Origin: Serinus canaria
Lineage: Eukaryota > Chordata > Aves > Passeriformes > Fringillidae
Reading direction: 5' to 3'
NCBI RefSeq assembly: GCF_022539315.1
Contig: NC_066329.1
Location: forward strand, 6,857,072 to 6,921,071
DNA length: 64,000 nucleotides
In this document: piece by piece, positions 1 to 13,324 of the stretch
Position numbering within the stretch: the stretch's first letter is position 1
Layout: every line of letters starts with the position of its first letter
The notes under the pieces: generated by a model
What the model saw: the letters and a program-made list of their open reading frames with translations, nothing else
What the model was told of the DNA's origin: nothing
The model's database searches: none
Made by a program: the position numbers and the translations under genes

Positions 1-3000
1 TCATCTGGCTTCTCTCACGTATAGTCACAGTTGCTCATTCTTAGGCATAAAGGCAAATTAAAAAAAGGTCCCAAAGCCTGGCTGCAACCTAATGAGAGAC
101 AGAAGACACAAAGGACACAGTGACATTTAAAACTATCAGTGTTTGAGTTTCAGCTTTCCTTTTATCCAAGAATTTGAAATACACTTCTCTACTCTCAGGA
201 TTTATTTCAGGGACTCCATTTACTTTTCAAACCTCTGCTGGAAAAACAAAACCAAAGAAAACCTACTGCAAAATCCTGGGTTTCACATCTCACACGCTCC
301 TGAAACAACAGTGATTTTAAAAACACCTGAATAATACAATCTTGTTATTGCTCTGGTCTGTCCTTGGGAAGATCTGAGCAAACCAAATGTATACAGAGCT
401 CCCAGGCCAAGGCACCTGAGGTTTTGTATTGCATTGTCACCCTGTTTCAGCAGCAGAGCCATCACATGAGCTCCTGCCCACACACTCCTGTTCCTGCCCT
501 GCCCTTTTCTCTCTCCCAAGAACTTCACACAGAGCCACTTCTCCTGCCTGTTCCAGGCCCAGGAGGAAGGTACAGCCCTTCCAAGGGCCTCAAAGAGCCT
601 GGGTCAGGAGGCCCTTCCTCTTTTCATGGAGCTTTAGGGTTTGCTGCAGTTTTCCAGCTGCATCAGTTCACTGGTTCTGTCCTCAGAGTGGTCCCAAACA
701 TGTGCATTACCTTGTCGCACACTTTGGGAAACCAACAACCAGCAGCAGCAAAGAACAGGATTTTCAGAATCCCAAAGCTGAACCTCCCATCTCACACCAC
801 AATATCCACAAATACTTCCAGAAAGGAGAACGAGCAGTGGTGCAGTCTGAAGCAGGAGGTTTTTGGAAGTTTCTCTGTATTACAGCTACGGAATTTTGGT
901 AGCACAGAGGAAATAATTTAGAGCAACTGAGGAACAGAGGCGGGAACAGGTAAAGACAAGCTAAGAATATGCTAAAATCCTTTTATTCAGTGAAATGCCT
1001 TGTTATTTTAACACTCAAATGCAAGGACAGAGCTTCACCAGTGGCCTTGATCCTACTCCTACTGAATCAAACCTTAATTTAGTGACAGAAATGAACTCCT
1101 GGGAAAAAAAGTGTATGCAATTCAACGTTTGTGAGCAGCCTTGTTATAAATATCCAGTCCATCCAGTTTCAAATGTGATTGTTTAACATGCCTTTGTCTC
1201 CATTTTATCTCCCTTAATCAGTATTTCTACATTTGAAAAGACCTTGAGTGCACGTTTGTTTTTAAAATTTGTTAAAAAAAAAAAAAAAACAAGCAAAAAA
1301 ACCACACTACCCCAACCAAAACATCTTTTTATGTTTTTATTTTTAGTAAGTGCAATGTAATGTAAGGAAAAAATTGCAGCCAGCCTGATGCTCCATGTAC
1401 AACAGCTCCAGACCGTGGGGACAGGTGGTTAAGCAGTACAGCCTCGGGTAGTGCAATTGCTGGAATGCTTTGCTTGGTATGTCCATTGCTGTTACATAGC
1501 TGGGCACTCACACAAAATGGACATTATAGGCCCTCACACCTCCAACAGCACTTAGAAAGGAACACAGTTCCTACTGAGGCATTTTCAGAAACAGAACACT
1601 TCCATTTCCACACCTCTCACAGGTGTGCTCCTGCAGCTCCAAGGCTTCCTTGTAATGCTGAAGGACTCAGCTGTGCAAGCCCCTCCATGAGAGCTAAAGG
1701 CACATTCTCACATCTGATGTGCCACACCTGAACTGGGCAGTAACTGCCCAAAGAGTTCAAAAATCCACTGTCCTGTAGAGAATTACTGCCTCTGTGGCAG
1801 AGCCATGCAGCTGCTCCTGTACATAGTGAGTCCCTTTCATTCCCTGTGCCCAGCTCTGCTACAGAGGTCACACCTGCTGCCAAAGGGACTGCTTGGGGGA
1901 GCAAGGAGGACTCAATACTGGAGACTGCTACACCTCTTCACTCCAAGGCAGTAAAGCATATTAGACCTGTTTCAGGCCTGTCATATGGGAGAACCCATGG
2001 GTGAATCCCTACAGAGATCCATGCCAAACCTTACACTCTCTTATTTGGTTTTTCTAGTATGACTTGACCAATAGCTTGGAAAATGATGACTCCATTCCAT
2101 GCTGCACCTCTATGAACATTTCTTCCACAAGCTTTCCATCACTGGTATGGACTCACAGCAGGGATGTCACTAATGCATTAGCTGCTTTTTCATCTTGCCA
2201 GATCTACAGTTTCATACTCTCCCACATCAGTACTATACTCTAGTGAAATGCTTCAGGAACAAAGTGCTGAGGAAGGCCAGCTTTACTGAAGTCAGTGCCT
2301 GAATCTGGAATGTTAATAAAGTATTTTCCTAAGCAAGAATAACAGAGAACTGAAGAACTTAAAGTGACTCCTTTCCCCTTCACAACTTCATGGCCCTGAG
2401 GCAAGCCAGCACTTTAGGTTTCAGATCCAGATCAAAGCTGTATGTGATACTGCATGAACATATATTTTAACAGTTCCAGGCTTCAAAATTCTTCTTAGCT
2501 TCATAAACTCTTTACTTACTTCTAAGGGCACTGCAGACACTCAGCACAATCTTCAACAGCCTTCATCCCAGATGAGCAGGAAGGGGAATGAATGGCCAAG
2601 GGAGGGCTCAAGAACGTGACATCCACCTTCCACATCATGGCCACATTTCTGGTTTTCAGCATTTGGTTCCCCTATCAGTGCTCTCAGGTACAATGCTGCT
2701 TTTGTGGCCCAGAACTTCAGGAAGCATGACTACCCCCAGCAAAAGCATGATTAAAAGTTATTCTTCATTCTTTTTAATTACTATTTCACAGCTGTCCTTA
2801 TCTAAACACAGCAGGCCATCAGTTAATGTGGCAGAAGTCCATTGCAGTATCTCTCCTATCTTTATTTGGATGGATTGTAAAGACTTGTCATCCACCTCAA
2901 AGTCATTTATTCATTTGGTTTAGTTTTACTTAATTGTGATCATTACAGCTAAGGAATTACTTTCTAGAGGCCCTGTAACTGCACTGTAAATTTTTCTGAC

Positions 3001-4619
3001 ACCTCATGGCTTAAAACTACCACCTTTCATTAAGCAAAGCATTCTCTAATGAACTGCAGTGCTACCAGATTGAACAGTTATTCTGTGAAAAGACCTCAGA
3101 ATGAATCCAGAACCATTACTCCAACAGAAGAGATAAAATACCACATCTTTGTCTAATCCTCAGCTATGACAGACAGTGTGAAAATTAAAACCATGACATT
3201 TTTTAGTTTTGATATGGAAGAAGAATTTACAAGCTAACTGAAAAGCATGACCTAAAGTGATTAACTACAACCTTCCACTCTCACTCAGGCTTTTCCACCT
3301 ATCAACACTGAAAACCCAGAAGACATGAACACAGCTGTACCACACGGGTCAAAAGACGTGAAATACACCTTTTTTTTTTTACTGTTAGCATTCTGCTCCT
3401 TACCTCCAGCTTTTTCCTTTATGTATTAAGAAAACCCAGACAAAACCAAAATCCCTTGGAGCTGCTAACTAGATCTATCCATCTGAAACTCAACAATCCA
3501 TTGCACATAATTTGACAGGTACAGTAGCTGTGGGTCAGGCAATATGAACAGCACCACAGACAAATCAAATCCCTTCCTAAGACGCCCACAGGAAGCATGA
3601 CACACAAACAAGTACCCAAACAAACCAGCATTCAGCCACCTCCAGCAGGCAGGACTGTGATTCCAGGGAATCCTACAGACAAAGAAATGCTCACTGGAGG
3701 ACCCAGCTGAAAGGGCTACTTTCCCCTCAAGGGAATCAGCATCCTATTTGCATCATGAAATGATTCAGCCTTCTGTTACTGAGATGGGTGGGTGAAATAG
3801 GGTATTAAACCAAGCCAGAGAAACTCTAACAGCCCCAGTGCAATGAGCCTAAACAAGTTCAGGGATGTATTATCAGTGATGTATTATTGTGGCATTCTCC
3901 TATTCTACAGTACTCTGTTTTAAATTACAAAGGCAGAGGAGAAAAGGAGGATTAAGAAAAAGACACAACCTCATCCTAGTTGGAGAAGCAGCTCTACCCT
4001 GCCACCACCTGAATTTATCAGGTTTCCTGAGGCTTACAAGGTAGGAGAAGGTTACCCATGAAAAGCACCGATGAATTACAGGAGTCTATACGATCTCTAT
4101 TTATTTAAATCTAGTCTGCAACAGCTTTGCCCTGGCATACCCAATAACACTTGAAAGTAAAGAATATTATTTGAAATATTTTTGCACCAAGTTGTAAGTC
4201 CATTATAACTACTAAGACAACAGCCAAAAAGAACTTTATGTTTAAGATAACATTTAGAGTGAAAAACCACCGTTATTTCTCTGGTATATCCAGCAACAAA
4301 ATCAAAGAGAAAGCGAGGGAACACAGTATGGGAAAAGCAAACATTGAACAAAAGCACAATAGCAAAGCATTCTCTTTTAAAAGCACCGTTTCTAGCTGTT
4401 CATGTCAAAGAGCTCCCTAGATTTATTGAGCAGGACGAGAAGGTCAAAGAACACAATGGCTTGCTTTTTTGGGTGTTTCACCAGTTAACACAACAGAGAC
4501 AAAAGCAGATTCTCTCTCGAATGATCTGCTAGAAACAGCAGCTCAGCTTTTGCTCTTAGTTCTCAGCTAAAAACGCAAACACAAGTAAACAACCCCTTCC
4601 AGCGCTGACAGCTTTCTCC
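1..4619. other. Non-coding sequence left of the CpG island
   Basis: AT-rich sequence with no recognisable exon. It contains a 16-base A run (1274-1289). The longest open frames (such as 364-921 on the plus strand) overlap others on both strands and have no domain-like features. By position it is probably an ARVCF intron between the start exon and later exons, which presumably lie beyond the left edge. Confidence 0.6.
1274..1289. repeat. 16-base A homopolymer
   Basis: Uninterrupted A run followed by an A/C-rich stretch. No adjacent retroposed sequence is recognised. Confidence 0.95.
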
Positions 4620-5375
4620 ACGCCACCAGGACCCGCACACGCGGCCGCAGAGCCCCAGGGGAAGGACACAAGTTTCGCACTAACCTGTTTGAGTTCCGCA
4701 GGCATTTATGCGAGGCGCAGGTCCCGCTGTCCACAGCACGGAACCCCTCCGGCTGCCCGCAGCCCTTCCGCGGACCCAGCCTGCTGCTCTGACAGCCTCC
4801 GCAGCCTCCTCCCCCGCCGAGGCTCGCTCCTTTTGTACCCAGACCGGCACTCCCGGCGCCCCAGAGCCCCTTCGCAGCCTCCCTACGGACTGAGCCCATC
4901 CAGGGATAAGCCCCGCTCCGCCGGCAGGACCGGCACCGCCGCAGCTCCGGCAGGGGACGCGTCCGCGTCGCTCTCACATGGCCGTGCCGCCGCTGCCCCG
5001 GCGCCGGGAGGCTCCGTGCGGGGGGCGGCACTGACGGGCAGCCGCAGCCGGAGCGGCCACGCCCGGCACGCCGGGGGAGCGGGGAGAGGGGCAGGGCCGG
5101 GCACGGGGAGAGCCGCGGGAGCAGCCCCGGCTGAGCCCGAGCAGCCTCGGCCGTGCCCGGCGCCGCCGCACGGTCCCTCCGGCTACGGGCGACTACGCGC
5201 CCGGAGCCCCGGGGGTTCCCCCGCCCCCCCGGATCTCTCCTGATGGATTACAGAGACAAAGAGGGAAGCCGCCTGTTCCCGGCGTGTCTCAGAGCTGTAA
5301 CCTGCCGGCTCCGGCGGCACAGAGCCCTTCCCACAGCGCCTGCCCGGAGAGCACAGCTGCCTCCGGAATTACAGG
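4620..5375. promoter_or_regulatory. CpG island, probable promoter
   Basis: This is the only dense CpG cluster in the window; for example, 10 CpG dinucleotides occur in the 60 bases 4981-5040. It contains a GC box (GGGGCGG, 5022-5028) and a KLF-type CCACGCCC (5057-5064), and I see no TATA box. In vertebrates such an unmethylated-looking, CpG-rich patch in AT-rich surroundings usually marks a promoter. It lies about 13 kb downstream of the ARVCF start exon in the ARVCF direction. It could be an alternative ARVCF promoter, a promoter for another transcript on either strand, or both (divergent). Overlapping long ORFs on both strands here (4567-5243, 5153-5551) come from the high GC content, which makes stop codons rare, and show no recognisable domain. 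A plus-strand donor-like GCG|GTGAGG occurs at 5527/5528, so plus-strand transcription cannot be excluded. Confidence 0.75.
4685..5100 (-). other. Candidate non-coding first exon in the CpG island (start unknown)
   Basis: At the left edge of the island the minus strand reads AAACAG|GTTAGT, a plausible splice donor with the exon ending at 4685. A transcript starting in the island and running left, the same direction as ARVCF, could splice from here to downstream exons. The right boundary given is only a guess at the start-site zone, since no core-promoter element fixes it. This is inference from CpG density plus one donor. Confidence 0.3.
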
Positions 5376-6482
5376 GCGGTTTGCAAGAAAACACAAGAAA
5401 AGAAACCTTCTCTCTTGCTTACTTTTTGCACTTCACTTCGAGATTAATGGCATCCCTAATGCACCAACGCCAGAGAATTATGATCTTCCATCACCGTCTC
5501 CTCCCTTTTGCATCTTACACAGGTGCGGTGAGGCTTAGAGCTAAAAAGTAAAACTGGCCTCATTTTTTAAAGCTATTCACCTGCCCACAAACCTGTCCCA
5601 CATTCATCAACTCATTGCCTGGATAAATTACTCATTACCAAAATGAATGCCAGGTGTGCTGTGCCTTGCATCCACCACATTCTGCCGCAAAAATTAGGAC
5701 TTCACAGCATGGTTCAACACGGTTCTCCCATCCATCTCTTCCTAGTAAATTGGAAGTACCTAATTTTTAACATCCATTCTTTGAACAAGGCTGTAAACCT
5801 CTGTGAAATACCTGGGAAGAAGGAGAGCCTTCCCATACTTCTTATTCTAGGATCTGATCCTTCTTTCTGCTTTTTCCACAAAATTGCAGGAAATGATGTA
5901 TTAAATATTTTAAGACATCAAGTCTTGAAAGAAAAACCTGTAGGTCGGCAGGTGTGAACCAACCTTAACTAAGCCTATAGTCTTTTTCCCCCTGGAGCCA
6001 CAACAGAGCAAGAGGAAATGCTCAGCCAGCCCTGAAACAGAGCCCTGCCCTTCCATGGAAGCTGTCGCCCAGATCTGGGAGGGACTGAGACCCTCAGTGC
6101 TGAAAATCCAGCAGTCTTGCAGATACCACCACTCAATGGTGGTTCTCCCTTTTCCTACGAGGTTCCTGCAGCAAACCAAAGCAATAGGTAAATCCGACAC
6201 TGTAACAGCTGGTGGCTGAACAATGCTAATTAGGGACTGAAAAATACTGGCATAAAATTAGAGACTATCCCTGGAAAACAGGCACAGTCAGAGCCAGGGA
6301 GACCAGCTATACACCAGGAAGAAAAGTACAATTGAATTGTTTTTAATTATCAGAATAGGCACCTTTCCACAAAAGGTTCTTTTCATCCCAGCTTCGGGTT
6401 CCCTGAAAATTTTAAAACATCCTTCCAGTGTCCCCATAACTAACAGTTAATTTGTATCAATCTTACCAGAGGAACATGAAAA

Positions 6483-6520
6483 AGTGGCATCTCCTATACA
6501 GACATTTAGGAGATGCCACT
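6483..6520. repeat. Perfect 14-bp inverted repeat (hairpin)
   Basis: AGTGGCATCTCCTA (6483-6496) and its exact reverse complement (6507-6520) are separated by 10 bases. The stem does not extend beyond 14 bp, which is short for a canonical pre-miRNA. Confidence 0.9.
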
Positions 6521-9500
6521 CCTATTAAATGTTTAAGACCTATTTAATCCTTTTTTCAGCCTTCCTATTACTGCCAGTGTCAGCATTCCAGATGTATACC
6601 AGAGCTAAGGTTTTGTACTTTAGGGGCAGAGAACAGGGCAGAGCTACTTTACCCAGCTCATCCCAGTCTGTTTAGAAATAAATGCTGTAAAGTTTGACAA
6701 GGGCAATGTTAGATGTTGCACAAGGTTTAGCTGAAGTGATTTGCTTCACTGGAGGGAAAAGATGTATTCTATCTAGAGGGGAATAATTTAGAGGCAACTG
6801 TAGTGGCCACTAGTAAAATAAATAAAGGCCAAAGCAAAAGGAATGAGGTTTGTATAAGTCTCCTGTACTTTTGTACAATGCTCTCCCACCCCTTCTCCTT
6901 GTCCAACTTTTCTTCAGTTAACAAACTAAAATAGCTCCACTTTCGTTGAGGCCATGCTGGCACAGAACAGCACCATTCAATTTAGCCATGCACATGGCCG
7001 TGGGCCAGACCTTTATACCCTGTCAAAGAAAAACCAGTGTAAAGCCTATATGCATAGGGCACTGAAGGAGCTACTCCTGCATGCAAAGTGACGAAACTGA
7101 AAACCTTCCTGGATGGACTTGCCAATTCTTACTCCCATAAGAAATCTCTCATGTTGTAAACCCACATGTATTTGTGCAAGCCACGCAAGATTAACGCTGC
7201 TGAATTTTGAAGTCCCACCTGCTGGAGTCAGGTTGTTATTTAAAAACATGCTTTTTCTCTAAAATATAAAATGGATGCTTGTAAGCCTTCTGGTTGTAAA
7301 GTAAATTTTAAAAATGTTTTGACTCAAAGCTAAAAGATTTTTTTTAAGGGAAATTACATCTCAAGTTCTCTTAGCCTCTTGTAATATTTTACTAGCTCAT
7401 ACAATTCTGAATGCTGAGATTTGGCAATGTGAAGTCAAAGAACTAATTACCTAAAAAAAGAGTTATGGATTAGATCCCTAAGGTTATACTGAACTTCCAG
7501 ATTCTGGCAACAAACACTCTATCCATTAGTACCAGACTGCTGACTACATCACAACCTTCTCTTCTTTTTTTTAAATGAACCTTAAATTCTTAATCTGTCA
7601 TGTTTTTGTTTTTTGTTTTTCCCAGCTGCAAAAGTAGGGTGAAAACCTTCTTTCTTCTTACTGAGAAATTAAAAATTTATAAATAGGAAGGGATTTAATT
7701 CTTTGGAAGATGGAATAGTATAGCATCTCAGCCAAGCTCTCTTTTCTTATTTTCTCCCATTACCCTTAAAAAATTCCCCATCACTAGTGCTGCTCTATAG
7801 ATTGATCTGCTCTCAGAGGCAGTAAAAAGGAAATGGTTTACAGCTCTGCCTGGGATCATAACATATGGCTTCAGTGATATGTAACTTCCATAAACCCAAC
7901 AGAGCAAGAAGGCACAAGATGATTCAAGAATCCCAGCTAACCAAATAGGCAAAAGCAGCACCATCACCCATGGCAATTCTCCGAATTAGAGAGCCTGTAT
8001 TCATACAGGGGCTGCCATGCCAAGGGTATTTTATTGTCCTTCTGTGAATTTCATGCAGCAAATAAACAAGGTAAGTGGGAGAACTAAAGCACAGCACACT
8101 GGGATGTGTCAGAGTGCCCTACAGTAGTGATTTTAATCCACACAAATGCAAACAGAATCTTCCATCTCCGAGATTCATTTTGAAATCTTTTCCTGTTAGC
8201 GTTATCATCATTTTAAAATGTACTTGAAAAGTTACAGGAGCCCTTTCAAAGCATCTGTACTTGCTCCAAAATGGTTGCATGACTGTAGAAGGACACAACC
8301 ACCCAGGTATTTCTAACATTGCCATGAACATGGTTTTGACAATCTTCTTGCTCCCATACTGCAAGTTTAGAAATGGAGACAAAGCCAGGTTGCCTCAATA
8401 GGGAGCTGTTGTAAAAATGGAGGATGATTTAAGGTGTCTTCTTTATTTAAGAAGCCAGTATTAAAAAGAGGTCTAAAGGATCACAAGGCTGAAGAACAAT
8501 ACAGCAAAGCAGATACTTTCTACAGACTGACCCCACTAGGGATTTCAGTAAATTCAGGGGGTTTTAATTTGTATACCAACACAGCTTCCATCTTGCTACA
8601 TCTAGTATCAGTCAACTCCATCTCATCAAAGTTGTCATATGACAGGATGAGAACAAGGACAGTCTGGTGACAGCACTGCTTACATTAGCAACAAAGGACA
8701 GAGGAAGGTACATGTCACTGCATATAGGTCACATCTGAATGAATGACCCATGTTTCCTCCCAGCAGCTTCATTTAGGTAAGAATCAACTACATTTTAAAG
8801 GGATAAAAAAGCCTACTCTGGTTTATGAAAAAAAAAAATTAATTACCATGACATTTGTAACAGAACGACAACAGCAAGGAAAACAGATCAAGTTCAGGTT
8901 GAAACTGTGACCATAATTTCATGCTGTAGTTATTGGAAAGGAAAACAAAGACTAAATGCAGGAAAGAAAGACCCAGTGTTAACCATTTTTCATTTCTTAG
9001 ATTCTGGTTTGGTTTGTGGATTTTCCAGACGATTTGTGCTGTATTTCATGCTGCATATGACAAACTCTTGCTCAGAAGGTACCAGCTTAACACATCATTC
9101 TCACATCCAGAAGGCAAAAATGTGGTTTGCCATGATGTACCGGACTGATAGCTGTCTGCACAATCTACCCATTTTCATGGTAATTACTGTCCTCTTCTAA
9201 CCAAAACCTGAAGCTGTTTTGCAGTCCCTTCTGAAGAGAGAATTAAGGTCTCTGTGTAGGAAATTTATTCCAGAGCAGGTTTCTTGTATTTTAAATAGTT
9301 ACATATGAAAATAAGACTGCAAAAGGAAGAAGAGCTAATCGGATGGGTTGGAAACACTGACACTACAGTTCTTTTCAATCTTTAACTACAGTATTCTAAA
9401 AATGCCACTTTGCTAACATTTTAGATTAAGTCCTAAAAATGAACTCTGATGGTATTCCACAGCATTTCCCAGTCACCACAACTAGGGATAAAAAATATTC

Positions 9501-9540
9501 TCTCCAGCTAGTAATTTAGTAGCTTAAAAAAGAAGCAGTT

Positions 9541-9597
9541 GTTGGGGTTTTGTTTGGTTTTTGTTTGGCTGGTTTGTGTTTTGTTGTTTTTTTTTTT
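9541..9597. repeat. G/T low-complexity tract ending in an 11-base T run
   Basis: The plus strand is almost purely G and T across this segment (GGGGTTTTG, TTTGGTTTTTG and similar), ending in a T run at 9587-9597. No gene-like content. Confidence 0.85.
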
Positions 9598-11745
9598 ATA
9601 ATACCTAAATAAATAGTAAACTGTGACATACATTTAAATCAAAGGCTTTAATTATAGCTGGCACACAGCCTCAGGCTAGCCATGGCCATCTTTGGCCATT
9701 CTGTTTTCAGTCACACTGATGACTTCAGTGAATCACTCCACATTTGTGACAAAGAAGCAGGAACATAATTTGAACCATTAGCAAGATGGCCTAAACTAGG
9801 AAAAGGCTCAGTAATTTATCAATGTCATCATAACCTAACATCCATTTTGGGCTCTTTCAGCATTAGTTCACAAGAGCATACAGACACTGCAGACACCTGA
9901 AAGAGAACTGTGGAAAAATTTTGAGTTTAAAAGTGAGGTTGAACCTTGCAGGTCCAAAGCCCAAAAGGCTCAGGGGGAGAGGAAATTGCCAGGTTGGCTG
10001 CTTGGTGGTTTTAAAGTTTCTTCAGAACCTTTGTGCAGCCACATGTGGCTGTGGGAGGGAAGAGGCTCACAAAGGCTGACCAGCTCCTGGGCAACGCCTG
10101 GCAGGGATGAAACTGCCTCGCTGCACCCCTACCGATCAAGGACTGCATTAGGAACAAAATCTTTTCATTACAGTGGGAGATCCAGTGCAAAAAGATTTTG
10201 TGATGGTTTAAGATCTTTCTTCCTGAACAATCCAACTAAACTAATACAGTCATTTGCTTGGGAACTAAAATGTAGGACAACTAAAAAATCTTAAAAAGTC
10301 AGGACAATTAATTATGTTCTGCTGCCTGAACTGAGAAACAAACAAGCAGCAGGACATGAAAAATAAATCACAACTTTAATGTAAGATGATTCATGTTAAT
10401 TATCAAGAAGCAAATATGGTAAATGGGACTAGAAAGTTGTTTTTTAAAAAAATCCTGTTAAACCTGATCCTACTCTTTAATGTTTACATTTTAATGTTCC
10501 TGTTTTAAGACTTTTTTAATAATTACTTGCTGTTACACTTGCTGATGTTGTAACTCTCAGAGACAACATGCAAAGAAAGCCTAGATGCCTGTTTACATAA
10601 TGAGAATGCACTGCAATCAGAATTTAATTTTAATGTATTCCTCTTATATGTTCTCCTAGAAGAAAACATAGTTCTATTAGTAAAGCAATATAAAATCATG
10701 GAAAATTACTATGGAACAGTGAATTTGTCATTCAATTTAAATATTTTTAATTAAAACCTGGCACAGCTCCAGGCCAGAAAGGCTAACAGTTGTGAAAAGT
10801 CATTCTTTAGCAAGTCTTGTCCAAGAAAGTAAGAAAATCCTTGCTTTTCAGTTGCTTTCAAAACCTCATTCAGTAAAAATTTACACTAAACAAAAGGAAT
10901 TGGAACCATCAAGGCAAATGAAACTGCAAAAATATTTGAGATGCTTAGGGCAAACATGGCCATTGCCTTGCACTATTACCATCATTCCTGTAGAGCAGCT
11001 GCTGTCCTGCAGACAAACATTAGATGGCACTTTGGAATTCAGCAGTTCCCACAGAGAGTTGCACAGCACATACTTAACAGATGAAGTGTGAGATGTGAAT
11101 GTGAGGTACTTTTGATGACAGAGAGAAAAATGACATTTCTGCAAAGGTGTGATTTTTGGAGCTGGAAGTATATTTTCAACCTGCACATGTAAAGCTATAA
11201 AATGGTATGTAATTAAGTTTTGAAAAAACCCCAAATCTTATAAAGAATCAAGTCATTCTCCCTCCAGACAGAGGGTCAGTTTCTCAATTGCTGGGGTCCC
11301 TTTTTATTTTTTATTGAATCATTTGGAATCTACTTTTTAAACTAGACTTGCTGACAAAGTTTTATACAAATACTTCTCAGATAACACATCAGATTTTGAG
11401 TGGATTCAGCTGCCTGCCAGCAGTTCTGAGCCCCAAATAACTCTCCTAAGTGGGGTTTAAATAGTTTGCTTATCAAATAAATCCCTTCTGGAAAGAACTG
11501 CACAGCTTCTGATTCAGCTGGTCAAAGCTTCTTAACTGTGGCTGAAATTGATACTATTATTCCCATTCCCTGGTATCTGTGTTTTTACCATCTAAGGCCT
11601 TAAATGAAGACTGAAAGATAATCACAAGGGTGAGACTATTCAAGAAACAGAAGAACAAGGAAATGTAAATTCTTGCTGGAATGCCACTTGAGTCCATTTT
11701 CAGAGCCTCCCATGGGATATATACCAAGATGCCTGTTGCACAAAC

Positions 11746-11765
11746 TTTTTTTTTTTTTTTTTTTT
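11746..11765. repeat. 20-base T homopolymer
   Basis: Uninterrupted T run on the plus strand. No LINE or SINE body is recognisable next to it, so it need not be a retrotransposon tail. Confidence 0.95.
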
Positions 11766-13310
11766 CTATTTGGCTTCTGCTAGGGAATTCCTCCTGCAAT
11801 GCATGAAGCAGGTTGTAGGATTTCCTTTGGAATTTGGGTCATCCCAGCATAAAGGCAAACAATAGGAGCTCCTCAGTGGTGTCACATGTCACACTGTCAC
11901 CACTCTGTGAAGTCTCTAGCTGACACCTGCAGTGATTCCAGGAGAGCTCCTGCTCTGGCAGCAGCACTGTCCCAAGCCAGCTGCAGGGTTTTGGGCCCGA
12001 GGAGCACCAGCTCCTGCTTCAGCTTCCACTGCTGCTCAGCTATCAGGCAAAGGTCCTGGCTCTCACTCTGAACCAGGAGCTGATGCTTTCACAGAGATGG
12101 GACAACATCCATAGAAAAGATGTTCAAAGTTCCAGCCTGCAAGCTAAATGCAATTATTATCATGTCCAGCACAGGAGAAGCCAGGAACAGGGACACATCT
12201 CCCTGCAAAGTAGCTGAGTAATGGCTCCTGGTGCAGTTCCTAACTGCTGGAATCCCTAGGCAGTGTAAGTACCTCTCAGCTCACACTGAATTCTGATCTA
12301 AGAACTCATTCTCCCATGGGAATCATATTCCCAAATCTCCCTCCTCCTTCCCCCTGGAGCCTTTGAATAGTTGCACATATGTAGAAGCTGAAACCTGACC
12401 CAGGTCACTCCTAGATGCTCAGTAACTCTGCTCACACTGAGTGTGCAGGGTCAGGCTGAGGGCAGAGTGAGTGCCCCTGTAAGTGCCAGGAACCTGCAGG
12501 CCAAGGAACAGGAGCCAAGTTACAGAGTGAGGGGAGCTGGGCAGGGGCAGCAGCAGCCACAGATGGGGTGTGAGGTGACTGACACCAAACCATGCTGTAC
12601 CCCAAAGCAGAATGTACATTTCTATGGGTTCCACTGGGTCTATAAAGGAATTAGGATTATCCTTGCAAGTTCTTTCAACATTTTGCTGCTTATCACTACT
12701 GGCAGAAGGAGAACATCCATGGGTTAACTACCAGTGAGTTCTCCCCTTGGTATTTGGCAATGCAGCAGGAAATAGTACTGTAACACCAGGGAGCTGTCAT
12801 GAACTGACAGCATTGTTGTCTGTACCTGACCTTACCTGTAAGGCAAAAAAAAAAAGGAATTTTCCATGCTGTCAGTCCCTTAATGTGAGCACAAATATGT
12901 TATATAACACAGGAAGCCAAGAAGCACTACAAACTCAAACTAATTCCATGAAACTTTACACACAAAGGTGGAACTGCATTCTGTATGAGATGCAGAAGAG
13001 AGAAAAAAGGCAAGGTGAAGATTCGGTGAAGCTCAGAACCCATTTTTGCTTCTTTTCTGGGTATTTTTAAACATACATGCAATATTAAATCAACTATTAT
13101 ATACAATATTAATGCACCCATGTTCTTACTATCAAAGCACTGGAAACAGTCTCTGTGTTCTAGCAGTCTGTACTACGTCAGTGTGGAGCAGAGAATCTTA
13201 AATAAAAGTAATGAAATACAGACAGAAGTGCTATTGTTGCCTAGGCTGACTCAGAAAGGTTAACTTGATGGTATTTTCTTAGTAAAGCAATTTGACCTAA
13301 TCTTCTTGTA

Positions 13311-13324
13311 TTTTTTTTTTTTTT
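13311..13324. repeat. 14-base T homopolymer
   Basis: Uninterrupted T run on the plus strand in AT-rich sequence. Confidence 0.9.

Noticed and set aside
364..921. 185-codon plus-strand reading frame
   Set aside because: It overlaps another plus-strand frame and a minus-strand frame, has no domain, splice context or compositional sign of coding, and resembles no family I know.
4567..5243. Arg/Pro/Ala-rich reading frames on both strands in the CpG island
   Set aside because: Stop codons are rare in CpG-island DNA, so long frames on both strands are expected. No conserved protein features are visible.
11746..11765. T run as the poly(A) tail of a minus-strand processed pseudogene
   Set aside because: No coding-like or LINE/SINE-like sequence adjoins it, and no target-site duplication is apparent.
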